Source: Colletes latitarsis (lineage: Eukaryota; Arthropoda; Insecta; Hymenoptera; Colletidae). From it: a stretch of 64,000 bases of DNA. Both the position numbers and the translations under genes were made by a program. The notes below the pieces were generated by a model. That model was not told the origin of the DNA and searched no databases. It saw nothing but the letters and a program-made list of their open reading frames with translations. This document shows, piece by piece, positions 36,769-44,618 of the stretch (position 1 is its first letter; each line of letters starts with the position of its first letter). The stretch covers positions 18,246,001-18,310,000 of the forward strand of contig NW_027488366.1 in NCBI RefSeq assembly GCF_051014445.1. The letters run 5' to 3'.

Positions 36769-39700
36769 TCATCCGCCACGCCGAGGCGGCCGCCCGCGAC
36801 GCCTCGCGACCGGGCGACGACCTCGGGCCACCGCACGAGCGCGTGCTTCAGCACGCCGCTGAAGCTCGCGCTCCCTCCCCGCGGCCTCCTTCTGCAACAT
36901 TACGTTCTCGCAGAAGGAGGCCACGGCCCTCCACTTCTCCTCGCTGCCGAGCATGGCGCGCACCACGCCCGGCAGCGAGACATCCCGCCCGACGACGCCG
37001 ACCAGGACACGGCGCTCCCCCTCCCACGCGGGGCATACCTCCAGGGTATGATCCGCCGTGTCCTGCTCAGCGTCGCAGTGGCAGCAACGCGCCGTCGGCT
37101 CCTTCCCTATCCGGCACAGGTATCTTCCGAAGCTGCCATGCCCGGAAAATACCTGTGCCAGCCGGTAGGTGAGGCTGCCATGGCCTCTGTCCAGCCACTC
37201 CTTCAGGAGTGGCCGAACAGCCCCGACAGTCCGGTGCCCCGCGGTTGGCAGAGCCAGCCGCTCCTGCCACGCGAGCAACACGGACTGCCGGGCCTGGCGC
37301 TTCAAATCGCCCCAAGCAGGTTCCTGCCCGCCCGGGACCGCCCCCACCCCCGCGCGACGGTCGACGCGGTGCCGGTACATCACCGCGTGCGACCGCGCGA
37401 GCAGGTCCATGGGCGGCATCCCCGCTAGAACCGTCGCCGCCTCATGTGACATGGTCCGATACCCGCGGACGACCCTGAGCGCCATGCGCCTCTGCACCCG
37501 ACGCAGCATAGTCATGCTGCGCCGGGAGGCAGCCAGGTCGTCCGCCCAGACGGGGGCCCCGTATAGGGCCACCGACTGGACCATTGCCACATAGAGGCGA
37601 CGAACTCGGCCCGCCGGGCCCCCCAGGTTGGGCAGGATCCGGCCCAGAGCCGCAACCATCCTTTCCAACCGGGGGACCAGGCAGCGGAAATGCTTCTCGA
37701 AACGCCAGTGGCTATCGAGGATCAGCCCTAGATACCTGATCTGGGGCTTCACCTCGATGTCAGCCCCACCCACCCGAATCAGAGGGGGTGGCGGATCCTG
37801 CCGAGGTGAATGAAACGCAATCACCTCGGTCTTATGGACCGCCACCGTCATCCCCATCCCCCTGATCCGGTCGACGACGCGTTGCGACCCCTCCTCCGCG
37901 CGACGCATGGCCCTCCCCCAGTGCGCCCCGACGGCCAGCACCAGTGTGTCATCCGCATAACACACCGTGCTGACGCCGTCGGGGAGGCCGGCCCGCAACA
38001 CCGAGTCGTACGCGATGTTCCACAGGAGTGGCCCGAGGACCGACCCCTGCGGAACACCGCAGTACACCTCCCTCCGCATATCACCATCCCGGCCCGGATA
38101 CTCGATCCACCTGCCGCGGAGATAATCCCCGACGACCGCCCTGAGACAAGGGGGGACTCGATGATATTCGAGTCCCCTCCTTATCTCTTCCCAGGGGAGG
38201 GTGTTAAAGGCATTGGCAATATCCAAGGATATTGCCAATGCCACCCCTCCCCGGGAGACGGCCGCCTCCGAGAGGGCCCTCACACGACCTATCGCGTCGA
38301 TAGTCGATCGGCCCCCCCGGAAACCGAACTGGCAGTCGGCCAGACCGGGATCACCCCGCGACAGGTGCTCGACGAGGCGGGCAGCAATCACACGCTCGAA
38401 GAGCTTGCCCACCTCGTCGAGGAGACAAATGGGCCGGTATGCGGAGGGAGACTCCGCGGGCCGACCCTCCTTCCGGAGGAGGACCATCCTCGCCACCTTC
38501 CAACTGGGGGGGAATCGCCCGTCCCTCAGGCAGCGGTCGAACAACCGCCTGAGGTCGGCCCCAAGGACGCCCTGGGTCAAGACCCAAACCCGGCCGGGCA
38601 CACCATCCGGACCCGGGGCCGTGTTACGAACCCCGAGCCGTCTGATGGCCGCTGCCAGCTCCTCCTGCGTGACCCCCAGCTCGGCCGTCCACTCCACTGG
38701 GACAGCCGCCGCCGCCGGAGGACGCGGTCCCCTCTCCCCAATTGGGAAGAGTGTATTGACCACGTCCTCCAGCAGCCGGGGGTCAAGACCCTCGGTGACG
38801 GGGGGCGCCCACGGGCGGAGCTTATTCAGCACCACCTTATATGGGCGCCCCCATGGATCGTCATCAAGGGTCTGGAGGAGCTCCTTCCATGCCTGGGTCT
38901 TGGCCCGTTTGATGGCGACCTGCAGAGCAACCCGCGCCACGCGGTATGCTCCATACAGGTCATCAGCTGCCCTCGCTCGCGCCACGCCGTCGCCTGTACG
39001 TTGACGACGGCGCGCGCGGGTGTACTGGCGTCGGGCGCGGACAGTCGCGACTCGCAACTCCGCGATCGCGTCCGACCACCAGTACACCGCCCGGCGAGGA
39101 GAAGCCCGCCCGACCCGAGGCATCGCCGCGTCGCAAATACCCGCGACCAATGCTCCGAGCCGGGCGACCTCCTCCTCTATGCTCGGCAACTCGGCCGCTC
39201 CCTGCGGCCAAGTTGCAGCGAGGGCAGCTGCCATCAGGGCGTCCTTGTCCAGGCGCCGAAGCGCCCAGCGGCGTGGTGGGGTGCCACGCAGGCGGCCGTG
39301 TCGGGATGCACTCGCGGCGGCAGAGACCTCCATCCGGATGTACCGGTGATCGGAGAGTGTCTCTGCCCCCGCGACCACGTGCCAACCCGACACCATGCGC
39401 ACGGCGTTGGGGGTCGCGAATCCAACATCCACGATGGACCCCCCATATCGCCGCACGCATGTGTTCTCCGACCCCCGGTTCAATACCCGGAGGTCGAGCC
39501 CCGCCGCCCAATCGCCCAGGATCCCGCCGCGAACGGAGGTCCTGGGGGATCCCCAAGCCACCGACTTGGCATTAAAATCCCCCAGGACCAGCACCGGCCG
39601 GGCCGCGTAGCGCTGCACGCATGCCGCGACCTCGGCCAAGTACAGCTCGAACGCAGCGTGACCGCTACGGGGCGAAATGTAGCACCCCACCACAGCGACT

Positions 39701-39951
39701 CCCCCCCAGTCCACGGCGACGAATCCCCGACCGCGCTCCAACAAGGAGAACGGTGGGGACCCGTCGCCCCCTCCCCATACCGTCGCCACCAAGCCGTCCG
39801 CGTCGCCCACCCAATGAGGGTGATCAGGGACGCGGTACGGCTCGGCGGCGACCGCCAGGCCAACCCCCCACTCCGCGAGGACTTGGGACATCAAGTCCTG
39901 TGCCGCGCGGCAGTGGTTGAGGTTGGCCTGGAGGAGGAGGCGGGGCGGCAT
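36769..39951 (-). CDS. ORF2 polyprotein: AP-like endonuclease, reverse transcriptase, zinc finger
   Basis: An intact 1060-residue protein that would nick the satellite target and copy the element RNA from the nick (target-primed reverse transcription). Residues 1-210 are an AP-type endonuclease: LQANLN (N10, N12), AEPYRVP with E37, GDFNAKS with D125 and N127, and SDHRY with D201 and H202. The reverse transcriptase follows in the middle third: PGPDGVP, YRPICLLDEVGKLFERV, FGFRGGRSTIDAI, ISLDIANAF (D577), GVPQGSVLGPLLWN, YADD (665-668) and YLGLILD. Near the C-terminus is C956-X2-C959-X8-H968-X4-C973. The tail is strongly basic. The ATG overlaps the ORF1 stop as TAATG, so translation probably depends on reinitiation after ORF1. 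Domain order and length suit the R1 clade. The family is confident; the target specificity of the endonuclease is inferred from the insertion sites. Confidence 0.96.
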   Translation of the reverse strand: MPPRLLLQANLNHCRAAQDLMSQVLAEWGVGLAVAAEPYRVPDHPHWVGDADGLVATVWGGGDGSPPFSLLERGRGFVAVDWGGVAVVGCYISPRSGHAAFELYLAEVAACVQRYAARPVLVLGDFNAKSVAWGSPRTSVRGGILGDWAAGLDLRVLNRGSENTCVRRYGGSIVDVGFATPNAVRMVSGWHVVAGAETLSDHRYIRMEVSAAASASRHGRLRGTPPRRWALRRLDKDALMAAALAATWPQGAAELPSIEEEVARLGALVAGICDAAMPRVGRASPRRAVYWWSDAIAELRVATVRARRQYTRARRRQRTGDGVARARAADDLYGAYRVARVALQVAIKRAKTQAWKELLQTLDDDPWGRPYKVVLNKLRPWAPPVTEGLDPRLLEDVVNTLFPIGERGPRPPAAAAVPVEWTAELGVTQEELAAAIRRLGVRNTAPGPDGVPGRVWVLTQGVLGADLRRLFDRCLRDGRFPPSWKVARMVLLRKEGRPAESPSAYRPICLLDEVGKLFERVIAARLVEHLSRGDPGLADCQFGFRGGRSTIDAIGRVRALSEAAVSRGGVALAISLDIANAFNTLPWEEIRRGLEYHRVPPCLRAVVGDYLRGRWIEYPGRDGDMRREVYCGVPQGSVLGPLLWNIAYDSVLRAGLPDGVSTVCYADDTLVLAVGAHWGRAMRRAEEGSQRVVDRIRGMGMTVAVHKTEVIAFHSPRQDPPPPLIRVGGADIEVKPQIRYLGLILDSHWRFEKHFRCLVPRLERMVAALGRILPNLGGPAGRVRRLYVAMVQSVALYGAPVWADDLAASRRSMTMLRRVQRRMALRVVRGYRTMSHEAATVLAGMPPMDLLARSHAVMYRHRVDRRAGVGAVPGGQEPAWGDLKRQARQSVLLAWQERLALPTAGHRTVGAVRPLLKEWLDRGHGSLTYRLAQVFSGHGSFGRYLCRIGKEPTARCCHCDAEQDTADHTLEVCPAWEGERRVLVGVVGRDVSLPGVVRAMLGSEEKWRAVASFCENVMLQKEAAGRERELQRRAEARARAVARGRRPVARRRGRPPRRGG
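36883..36922. other. 13-bp perfect inverted repeat inside ORF2
   Basis: Arms GGCCTCCTTCTGC (36883-36895) and GCAGAAGGAGGCC (36910-36922) with a 14-nt loop, within the basic C-terminal coding region. It is also present in copy 2. Confidence 0.88.
38152..38177. other. 10-bp perfect inverted repeat inside the RT domain
   Basis: Arms GGGGACTCGA (38152-38161) and TCGAGTCCCC (38168-38177) with a 6-nt loop, lying in the coding sequence just downstream (in element sense) of RT motif A. Confidence 0.85.
38209..38242. other. 34-bp palindrome in RT motif A, centre AA
   Basis: 16-bp perfect arms (38209-38224 and 38227-38242) around AA. It encodes part of ISLDIANAF including Leu576. The centre is TT in copy 2, giving Lys. 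Confidence 0.92.
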
Positions 39952-39953
39952 TA
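39949..39953 (-). promoter_or_regulatory. TAATG stop-start overlap between ORF1 and ORF2
   Basis: On the minus strand the ORF1 stop TAA (39953-39951) and the ORF2 start ATG (39951-39949) share one A. The same UAAUG arrangement is known in the silkworm telomeric element SART1, where it drives coupled termination and reinitiation. Here the coupling is inferred from the sequence arrangement. Confidence 0.85.
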
Positions 39954-41594
39954 ATTAATGGCCGCGCCAGCCTCCTCCCGGCCGTCCGTCCCCGTAGCAC
40001 CGTCCACCTCCATGGAGGACGATGCCACCGCCCTCGGCACCGGAGCCGGTGCAGCCCGCCTCTTCCTCTCCTTCCGGGAGGGGGGGGAGCACTTCTTGCT
40101 CCCCACCCTGTGATCGGCTGGCCTCCCCATGTCCGCACACAACGGGCAGTGGGGGGCCGCCGAGCACTGGCTCGCACGGTGCTCTTTGGCACCGCAGCGG
40201 TAACACTGACCGCTGCGGTCCACCGGCGAGGTGCACCACTGCCTCACGTGCCCCAATTCGAGGCAGCGGTGACACTGGAGCGGGCGCGGCGCGAGGATTT
40301 CCACTCGCGCCGAAACCCACCCCACCAACACCCTCCCGGATTCCGCCACCTTACGGGCGGCGGAGAGGGGGCACCGGGCCCACACCGACCCGAGGCCGGA
40401 GGGCGACCTGCGGATCTCTCCGATCCGCAGGTCCTCCACAGGACAGTCCCCCGCCCTCGCAAGGGCACGGGACACATCCTGTGCGCTGACCGAGTCGTCC
40501 AGCCCACAAATGCGCATCTCCGTGCGCTTCGTGGGCCGGGCGACCCGGACACCTCGCTCGCCCAGCTGCTCCCGGAGCCTCTGGGCGAGACGATCCGCCT
40601 TCGCGCCGCCTTCTGCACCGGGGATCTCCAGCAAGAGACCCCCGGTCTCGGCCCTCTTCGCCCTCACGGAGGCGATGCCCAGCTCTTCCAGGGAGATATT
40701 CTCCCTGGCGAGCCGCATCGCCTCCGCGAGGGTCAGGTCGCCCCCCTGCGCAACGGTCAGCGTCACCGCTGCCGTTTTTGGGGGACGACCTGGTCGTGCC
40801 TTCCCGACCTTCGCGGCCTTTACCTTGGCCGCCGGCGGCGGAGGCGGAGGCTGCGGTTGCGAGGCCTTCCTCGCCGCCCGCTTCGCCTTCCGCCCCACCA
40901 CCTCACTCCATGCCACCCCCCCTTGGGAGGGTGCTGTGGAGGACGCGACCACCGCGACCACGGGTACACCACCCCCCTTGGGGGTCGCGACCCGGGGCCC
41001 TGGTGCCGCAACGCTGGGCGGAGCCTTCACTCCGCCCTTCTTTGCCTTCCCCGACTGTACCGGAACAGGTCGGGGAGGCACCGCCTTCCTGCTGACCGCT
41101 CTTCCGGCGAGGAGTTCCTCCCGGAAGGCGGCCAGCTTGCCATCAATCATGTCCCCAATCCTCCTCAGAAGATCGTCTTCTGAGGAGGACGGGGACTTCT
41201 TCACGGGCGGAGTGCGGGTGGAGGGGCCCGCGGTGCCCCGCACCACTGCCGCCGCACCCCGTTTATTTACCTCCGCCGAGGGACGCGGCGGTGGAGGAGG
41301 AGGGAGGATGGGAGGGAGGGCCGCGCTGTTCCACAGCGCCTCTGCCCTCCTCCTCCCCTGTCGCTCCTCCTCCAACAGGAGCTGCTGACGGGCGTTCCGC
41401 CCTCTGAGCTCCCGCGCTGCCTCCCTCATTTCCTCCGCCGCGGCCTTCAGGGCCTCCGCGCCACCGCTTTTCTGCCCCTTAAAGGCGCAGGCAGCGGCGA
41501 CTTTCTCCACCCGCCTCAGGGACGAGGAGATCCTCTCCGATATCTCCTCGGTCACCTCGTCCCTGAGGCAACTCAGCCTCACCGACGGGCTCAT
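39951..41594 (-). CDS. ORF1 nucleic-acid-binding protein with three zinc knuckles
   Basis: A 547-residue protein counted from the first ATG (41594). It should coat the element RNA and help carry it to the target. Residues 1-100 are rich in Glu, Arg, Ala and Leu, like a helical or coiled-coil oligomerisation region. A long Pro-, Ala- and Lys-rich linker with low complexity follows. A section beginning MRICGLDD looks like the RRM-like domain common in R1- and I-type ORF1 proteins. Three knuckles follow: C441-X2-C444-X4-H449-X4-C454, C464-X2-C467-X4-H472-X4-C477, and a longer third C483-X2-C486-X8-H495-X6-C502. This trio is typical of R1-clade ORF1. The frame stays open for five more codons (including a GTG) to the insertion edge at 41609, so the true N-terminus may be missing. 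The ATG at 41594 is only the first available start. Confidence 0.9.
   Translation of the reverse strand: MSPSVRLSCLRDEVTEEISERISSSLRRVEKVAAACAFKGQKSGGAEALKAAAEEMREAARELRGRNARQQLLLEEERQGRRRAEALWNSAALPPILPPPPPPRPSAEVNKRGAAAVVRGTAGPSTRTPPVKKSPSSSEDDLLRRIGDMIDGKLAAFREELLAGRAVSRKAVPPRPVPVQSGKAKKGGVKAPPSVAAPGPRVATPKGGGVPVVAVVASSTAPSQGGVAWSEVVGRKAKRAARKASQPQPPPPPPAAKVKAAKVGKARPGRPPKTAAVTLTVAQGGDLTLAEAMRLARENISLEELGIASVRAKRAETGGLLLEIPGAEGGAKADRLAQRLREQLGERGVRVARPTKRTEMRICGLDDSVSAQDVSRALARAGDCPVEDLRIGEIRRSPSGLGSVWARCPLSAARKVAESGRVLVGWVSARVEILAPRPLQCHRCLELGHVRQWCTSPVDRSGQCYRCGAKEHRASQCSAAPHCPLCADMGRPADHRVGSKKCSPPSRKERKRRAAPAPVPRAVASSSMEVDGATGTDGREEAGAAIN
40192..40218. other. Perfect inverted repeat in ORF1 zinc-knuckle region
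   Basis: Arms CCGCAGCGGT and ACCGCTGCGG around a 7-nt loop, extendable by one A-T pair to 11 bp. It overlaps codons of the second knuckle. Confidence 0.85.
40405..40433. other. 12-bp perfect inverted repeat in ORF1
   Basis: Arms GACCTGCGGATC (40405-40416) and GATCCGCAGGTC (40422-40433) with a 5-nt loop, in the part encoding the RRM-like region. Confidence 0.88.
40688..40708. other. 9-bp perfect inverted repeat in ORF1
   Basis: Arms CCAGGGAGA and TCTCCCTGG around a 3-nt loop. Confidence 0.85.
41159..41189. other. 14-bp perfect inverted repeat in ORF1
   Basis: Arms TCCTCCTCAGAAGA (41159-41172) and TCTTCTGAGGAGGA (41176-41189) with a 3-nt loop, in the low-complexity linker coding region. Confidence 0.9.
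41514..41568. other. 14-bp inverted repeat with a nested second hairpin, ORF1 N-terminal region
   Basis: Outer arms CCTCAGGGACGAGG (41514-41527) and CCTCGTCCCTGAGG (41555-41568). Inside, GAGGAGAT (41524-41531) can also pair with ATCTCCTC (41542-41549). It lies close to the 5' end of the element as found here and would fold near the start of ORF1 in the RNA. Confidence 0.9.
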
Positions 41595-41659
41595 CGCCCC
41601 GCCCACCTCATGCCAGACCTAACTTGCGTTATCCTCTAAAATATTGATCGAAACCAGGT

Positions 41660-43322
41660 TTAATTGACTGTTTCAGCGTGGTACCACATTACTACATGAT
41701 GCAATCCAGAAAAAGCCCAGGATCCAGCCATCAAGTATGAGAAATATGCGAAACAACGAGCCTGATGAGAGCAAATCCCAGACCTAACCTAGACCTAACA
41801 TGAATTATTCTCTAAAATATTGATCGAAACCAGGTTTAATTGACTGTTTCAGCGTGGTACCACATTACTACGTGATACAATCCAGAAACAGCCCAGGATC
41901 TAGCCATGAAGTATGAGAGATATGCGAAAGTATGAGCCTGCTGAGGGCAAATCCTAAACCTAACCCAAACCTAACATACGTTATCCTCTAAAATATTTAT
42001 CAACACCAGGTTTAATTGATTGTTTCAGTGTGGTCCCACATTACAACGTGATCCAAACCAGAAAAAACCCGGGATCCGTTCAACAAGTATGTGAACAATG
42101 CGAAAGTATGAGTCTGATGAGTGAAAATCCCTGGCCTAACCTAGACCTAACATGCGTTATCCTCAAAAATATTGATCGAAACCTGGTTTAATCGACTGTT
42201 TCGGTATGGTACCACATTACTATAGGATCCAAACCTGAAAATAACCCAGGATCTGTTCAACGAGTATGTGAAGTGTGCGAAAGTATGAGTCTGATGAGGG
42301 CAAATCCCAGACCAATCCCAGACTTAACTTGCGTTATCCTCTAAAATATTGATCGAAACCAGGTTTAATCGACTGTTTCAGTGTGGTACCACATTACTAC
42401 GTGATCCAAACCAGAAAAAACCCAGGATCAGTTCAACAAGTATGAGAGGAATGCGAAAGTATGAGTCTGATGAGTGAAAATCCCAGGGCTAACCTAGACC
42501 TAACATGCGTTATCCTCTAAAATATTGATCCAAACCAGGTTTAATGGACTGTTTCAGCGTGGTACCACATTACTACATGATGCAATGCAGAAAAAGCCCA
42601 GGATCCAGCCTACAAGTATGAGAAATATGCGAAACAACGAGCCTGATGAGAGCAAATCCCAGACCTAACCTAGACCTAACATGAATTATTCTCTAAAATA
42701 TTGATCGAAACCAGGTTTAATTGACTGTTTCAGCGTGGTACCACATTACTACGTAATACAATCCAGAAACAGCCCAGGATCTAGCCATGAAGTATGAGAG
42801 ATATGCGAAAGTATGAGCCTGCTGAGGGCAAATCCTAAACCTAACCCAAACCTAACATACGTTATCCTCTAAAATATTTATCAACACCAGGTTTAATTGA
42901 TTGTTTCAGTGTGGTCCCACATTACAACGTGATCCAAACCAGAAAAAACCCGGGATCCGTTCAACAAGTATGTGAACAATGCGAAAGTATGAGTCTGATG
43001 AGTGAAAATCCCTGGCCTAACCTAGACCTAACATGCGTTATCCTCAAAAATATTGATCGAAACCTGGTTTAATCGACTGTTTCGGTGTGGTACCACATTA
43101 CTATAGGATCCAAACCTGAAAATAACCCAGGATCTGTTCAACGAGTATGTGAAGTGTGCGAAAGTATGAGTCTGATGAGGGCAAATCCCAGACCAATCCC
43201 AGACTTAACTTGCGTTATCCTCTAAAATATTGATCGAAACCAGGTTTAATCGACTGTTTCAGTGTGGTACCACATTACTACCTGAACCAAACCAGAAAAA
43301 ACCCAGGATCAGTTCAACAAGT
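41660..43322. repeat. 5-monomer tandem duplication, period 881 bp, next to copy 4
   Basis: 41660-42441 and 42541-43322 match at offset 881: ACTACATGAT at 41691 and 42572, TATAGGATCC at 42221 and 43102. A further partial copy carrying TATATGATCC lies at 44335, 1233 bp (seven monomers) on. Confidence 0.87.
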
Positions 43323-44604
43323 ATGTGAAAGACGCGAAAGTATGAGCCTGATGAGGGCAAATCCCAGACCTATCCCAGACCTAACATGCGTTATCCTCTA
43401 AAATATTGATCCAAACCAGGTTTAATGGACTGTTTCAGTGTGGTACCACACTACTACGTGATCCAAACCAGAAAAAACCCAGGATCTGTTCAACAAGTAT
43501 GTGAAAGACGCGAAAGTATGAGCCTGATGAGGGCAAATCCCAGACCTATCCCAGACCTAACTTGCGTTGTCCTCTAAGATATTGATGAAAACCAGGTTTA
43601 ATTGACTGTTTCAGTGTTGTACTTCATTACTACGTGATGCAATCCAGAAAAAGCCCAGGATCCAGCCATCAAGTATGAGAAATATGCGAAAGAACGAGCC
43701 TGATGAGAGCAAATCCCAGACCTAACCTAGACCTAATATGAATTATTCTCTAAAATATTGATCGATACCAGGTTTAATGGACTGTTTCAGTGTGGTAGCA
43801 CACTACTACGGGATCCATACCAGAAAAAACCCAGGATCTGTTCAACAAGTATGTGAAGTGTGCGAAAGTATGAGTCTGATGAGGTCAAATCCCAGACCAA
43901 TCCCGGACTTAACTTGCGTTGTCCTCTAAAATATTGATCGAAACCAGGTTTAATCGACTGTTTCAGTGTGGTACCACATTACTACGTGATACAATCCAGA
44001 AACAGCCCAGGATCTAGCCATGAAGTATGAGAGATATGCGAAAGTATGAGCCTGCTGAGGGCAAATCCTAAACCTAACCCAAACCTAACATACGTTATCC
44101 TCTAAAATATTTATCAACACCAGGTTTAATTGATTGTTTCAGTGTGGTCCCACATTACAACGTGATCCAAACCAGAAAAAACCCGGGATCCGTTCAACAA
44201 GTATGTGAACAATGCGAAAGTATGAGTCTGATGAGTGAAAATCCCTGGCCTAACCTAGACCTAACATGCGTTATCCTCAAAAATATTGATCGAAACCTGG
44301 TTTAATCGACTGTTTCGGTGTGGTACCACATTACTATATGATCCAAACCTGAAAATAACCCAGGATCTGTTCAACGAGTATGTGAAGTGTGCGAAAGTAT
44401 GAGTCTGATGAGGGCAAATCCCAGACCAATCCCAGACTTAACTTGCGTTATCCTCTAAAATATTGATCGAAACCAGGTTTAATGGACTGTTTCAGTGTGG
44501 TACCACACTACTACGTGATACAAACCAGAAAAAACCCAGGATCTGTTCAACAAGTATGTGAAAAACGCGAAAGTATGAGCCTGATGAGGGCGAATCCCAG
44601 ACCT

Positions 44605-44618
44605 ATGCCAGACCTAAC
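44605..44618. other. Uninterrupted paralogue of the copy 4 target site
   Basis: GGGCGAATCCCAGACCT, ATGCCAGACCTAAC and TTGCGTTATCCTCTAAAATA are continuous here. The same flank variants lie on the two sides of copy 4, including the ATGCC form of the target. It shows the arrangement before insertion. Confidence 0.85.

Larger units (their letters stand above)
36230..41609 (-). mobile_element. R1-clade non-LTR retrotransposon copy 4, near full length (5.4 kb)
   Basis: A 5380-bp GC-rich insertion on the minus strand. Order in element sense: ORF1, ORF2, 3'-UTR, poly(A) of 23 nt (T at 36230-36252). It is flanked by the 14-bp duplication ATGCCAGACCTAAC. Both reading frames are intact and overlap as TAATG. 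R1-clade features are the AP-type endonuclease with LQANLN at the N-terminus, no RNase H domain seen, the YADD reverse transcriptase, and ORF1 with three zinc knuckles. The 5' side is suspicious: only 15 nt precede the first ORF1 ATG and the frame stays open into the junction, so the 5'-UTR and perhaps the first codons of ORF1 are lost. It is a plausible recent donor-like copy. Its own competence cannot be judged without the 5' region. Confidence 0.95.

Noticed and set aside
37810..39954. 714-aa plus-strand open frame opposite ORF2 (and a 511-aa counterpart at 20027-21562)
   Set aside because: Antisense shadow of the GC-rich ORF2; rich in Pro, Arg and His with no recognisable domain, and the copy 2 version runs out into satellite.
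40110..41183. Plus-strand frames of 100-360 aa opposite ORF1
   Set aside because: Shadows of ORF1 in low-complexity GC-rich sequence; no conserved motif.
41595..41606. GTG start for ORF1 at 41606
   Set aside because: A GTG start is unlikely in a eukaryotic message; the first ATG is at 41594, and the frame is probably cut by 5' truncation.
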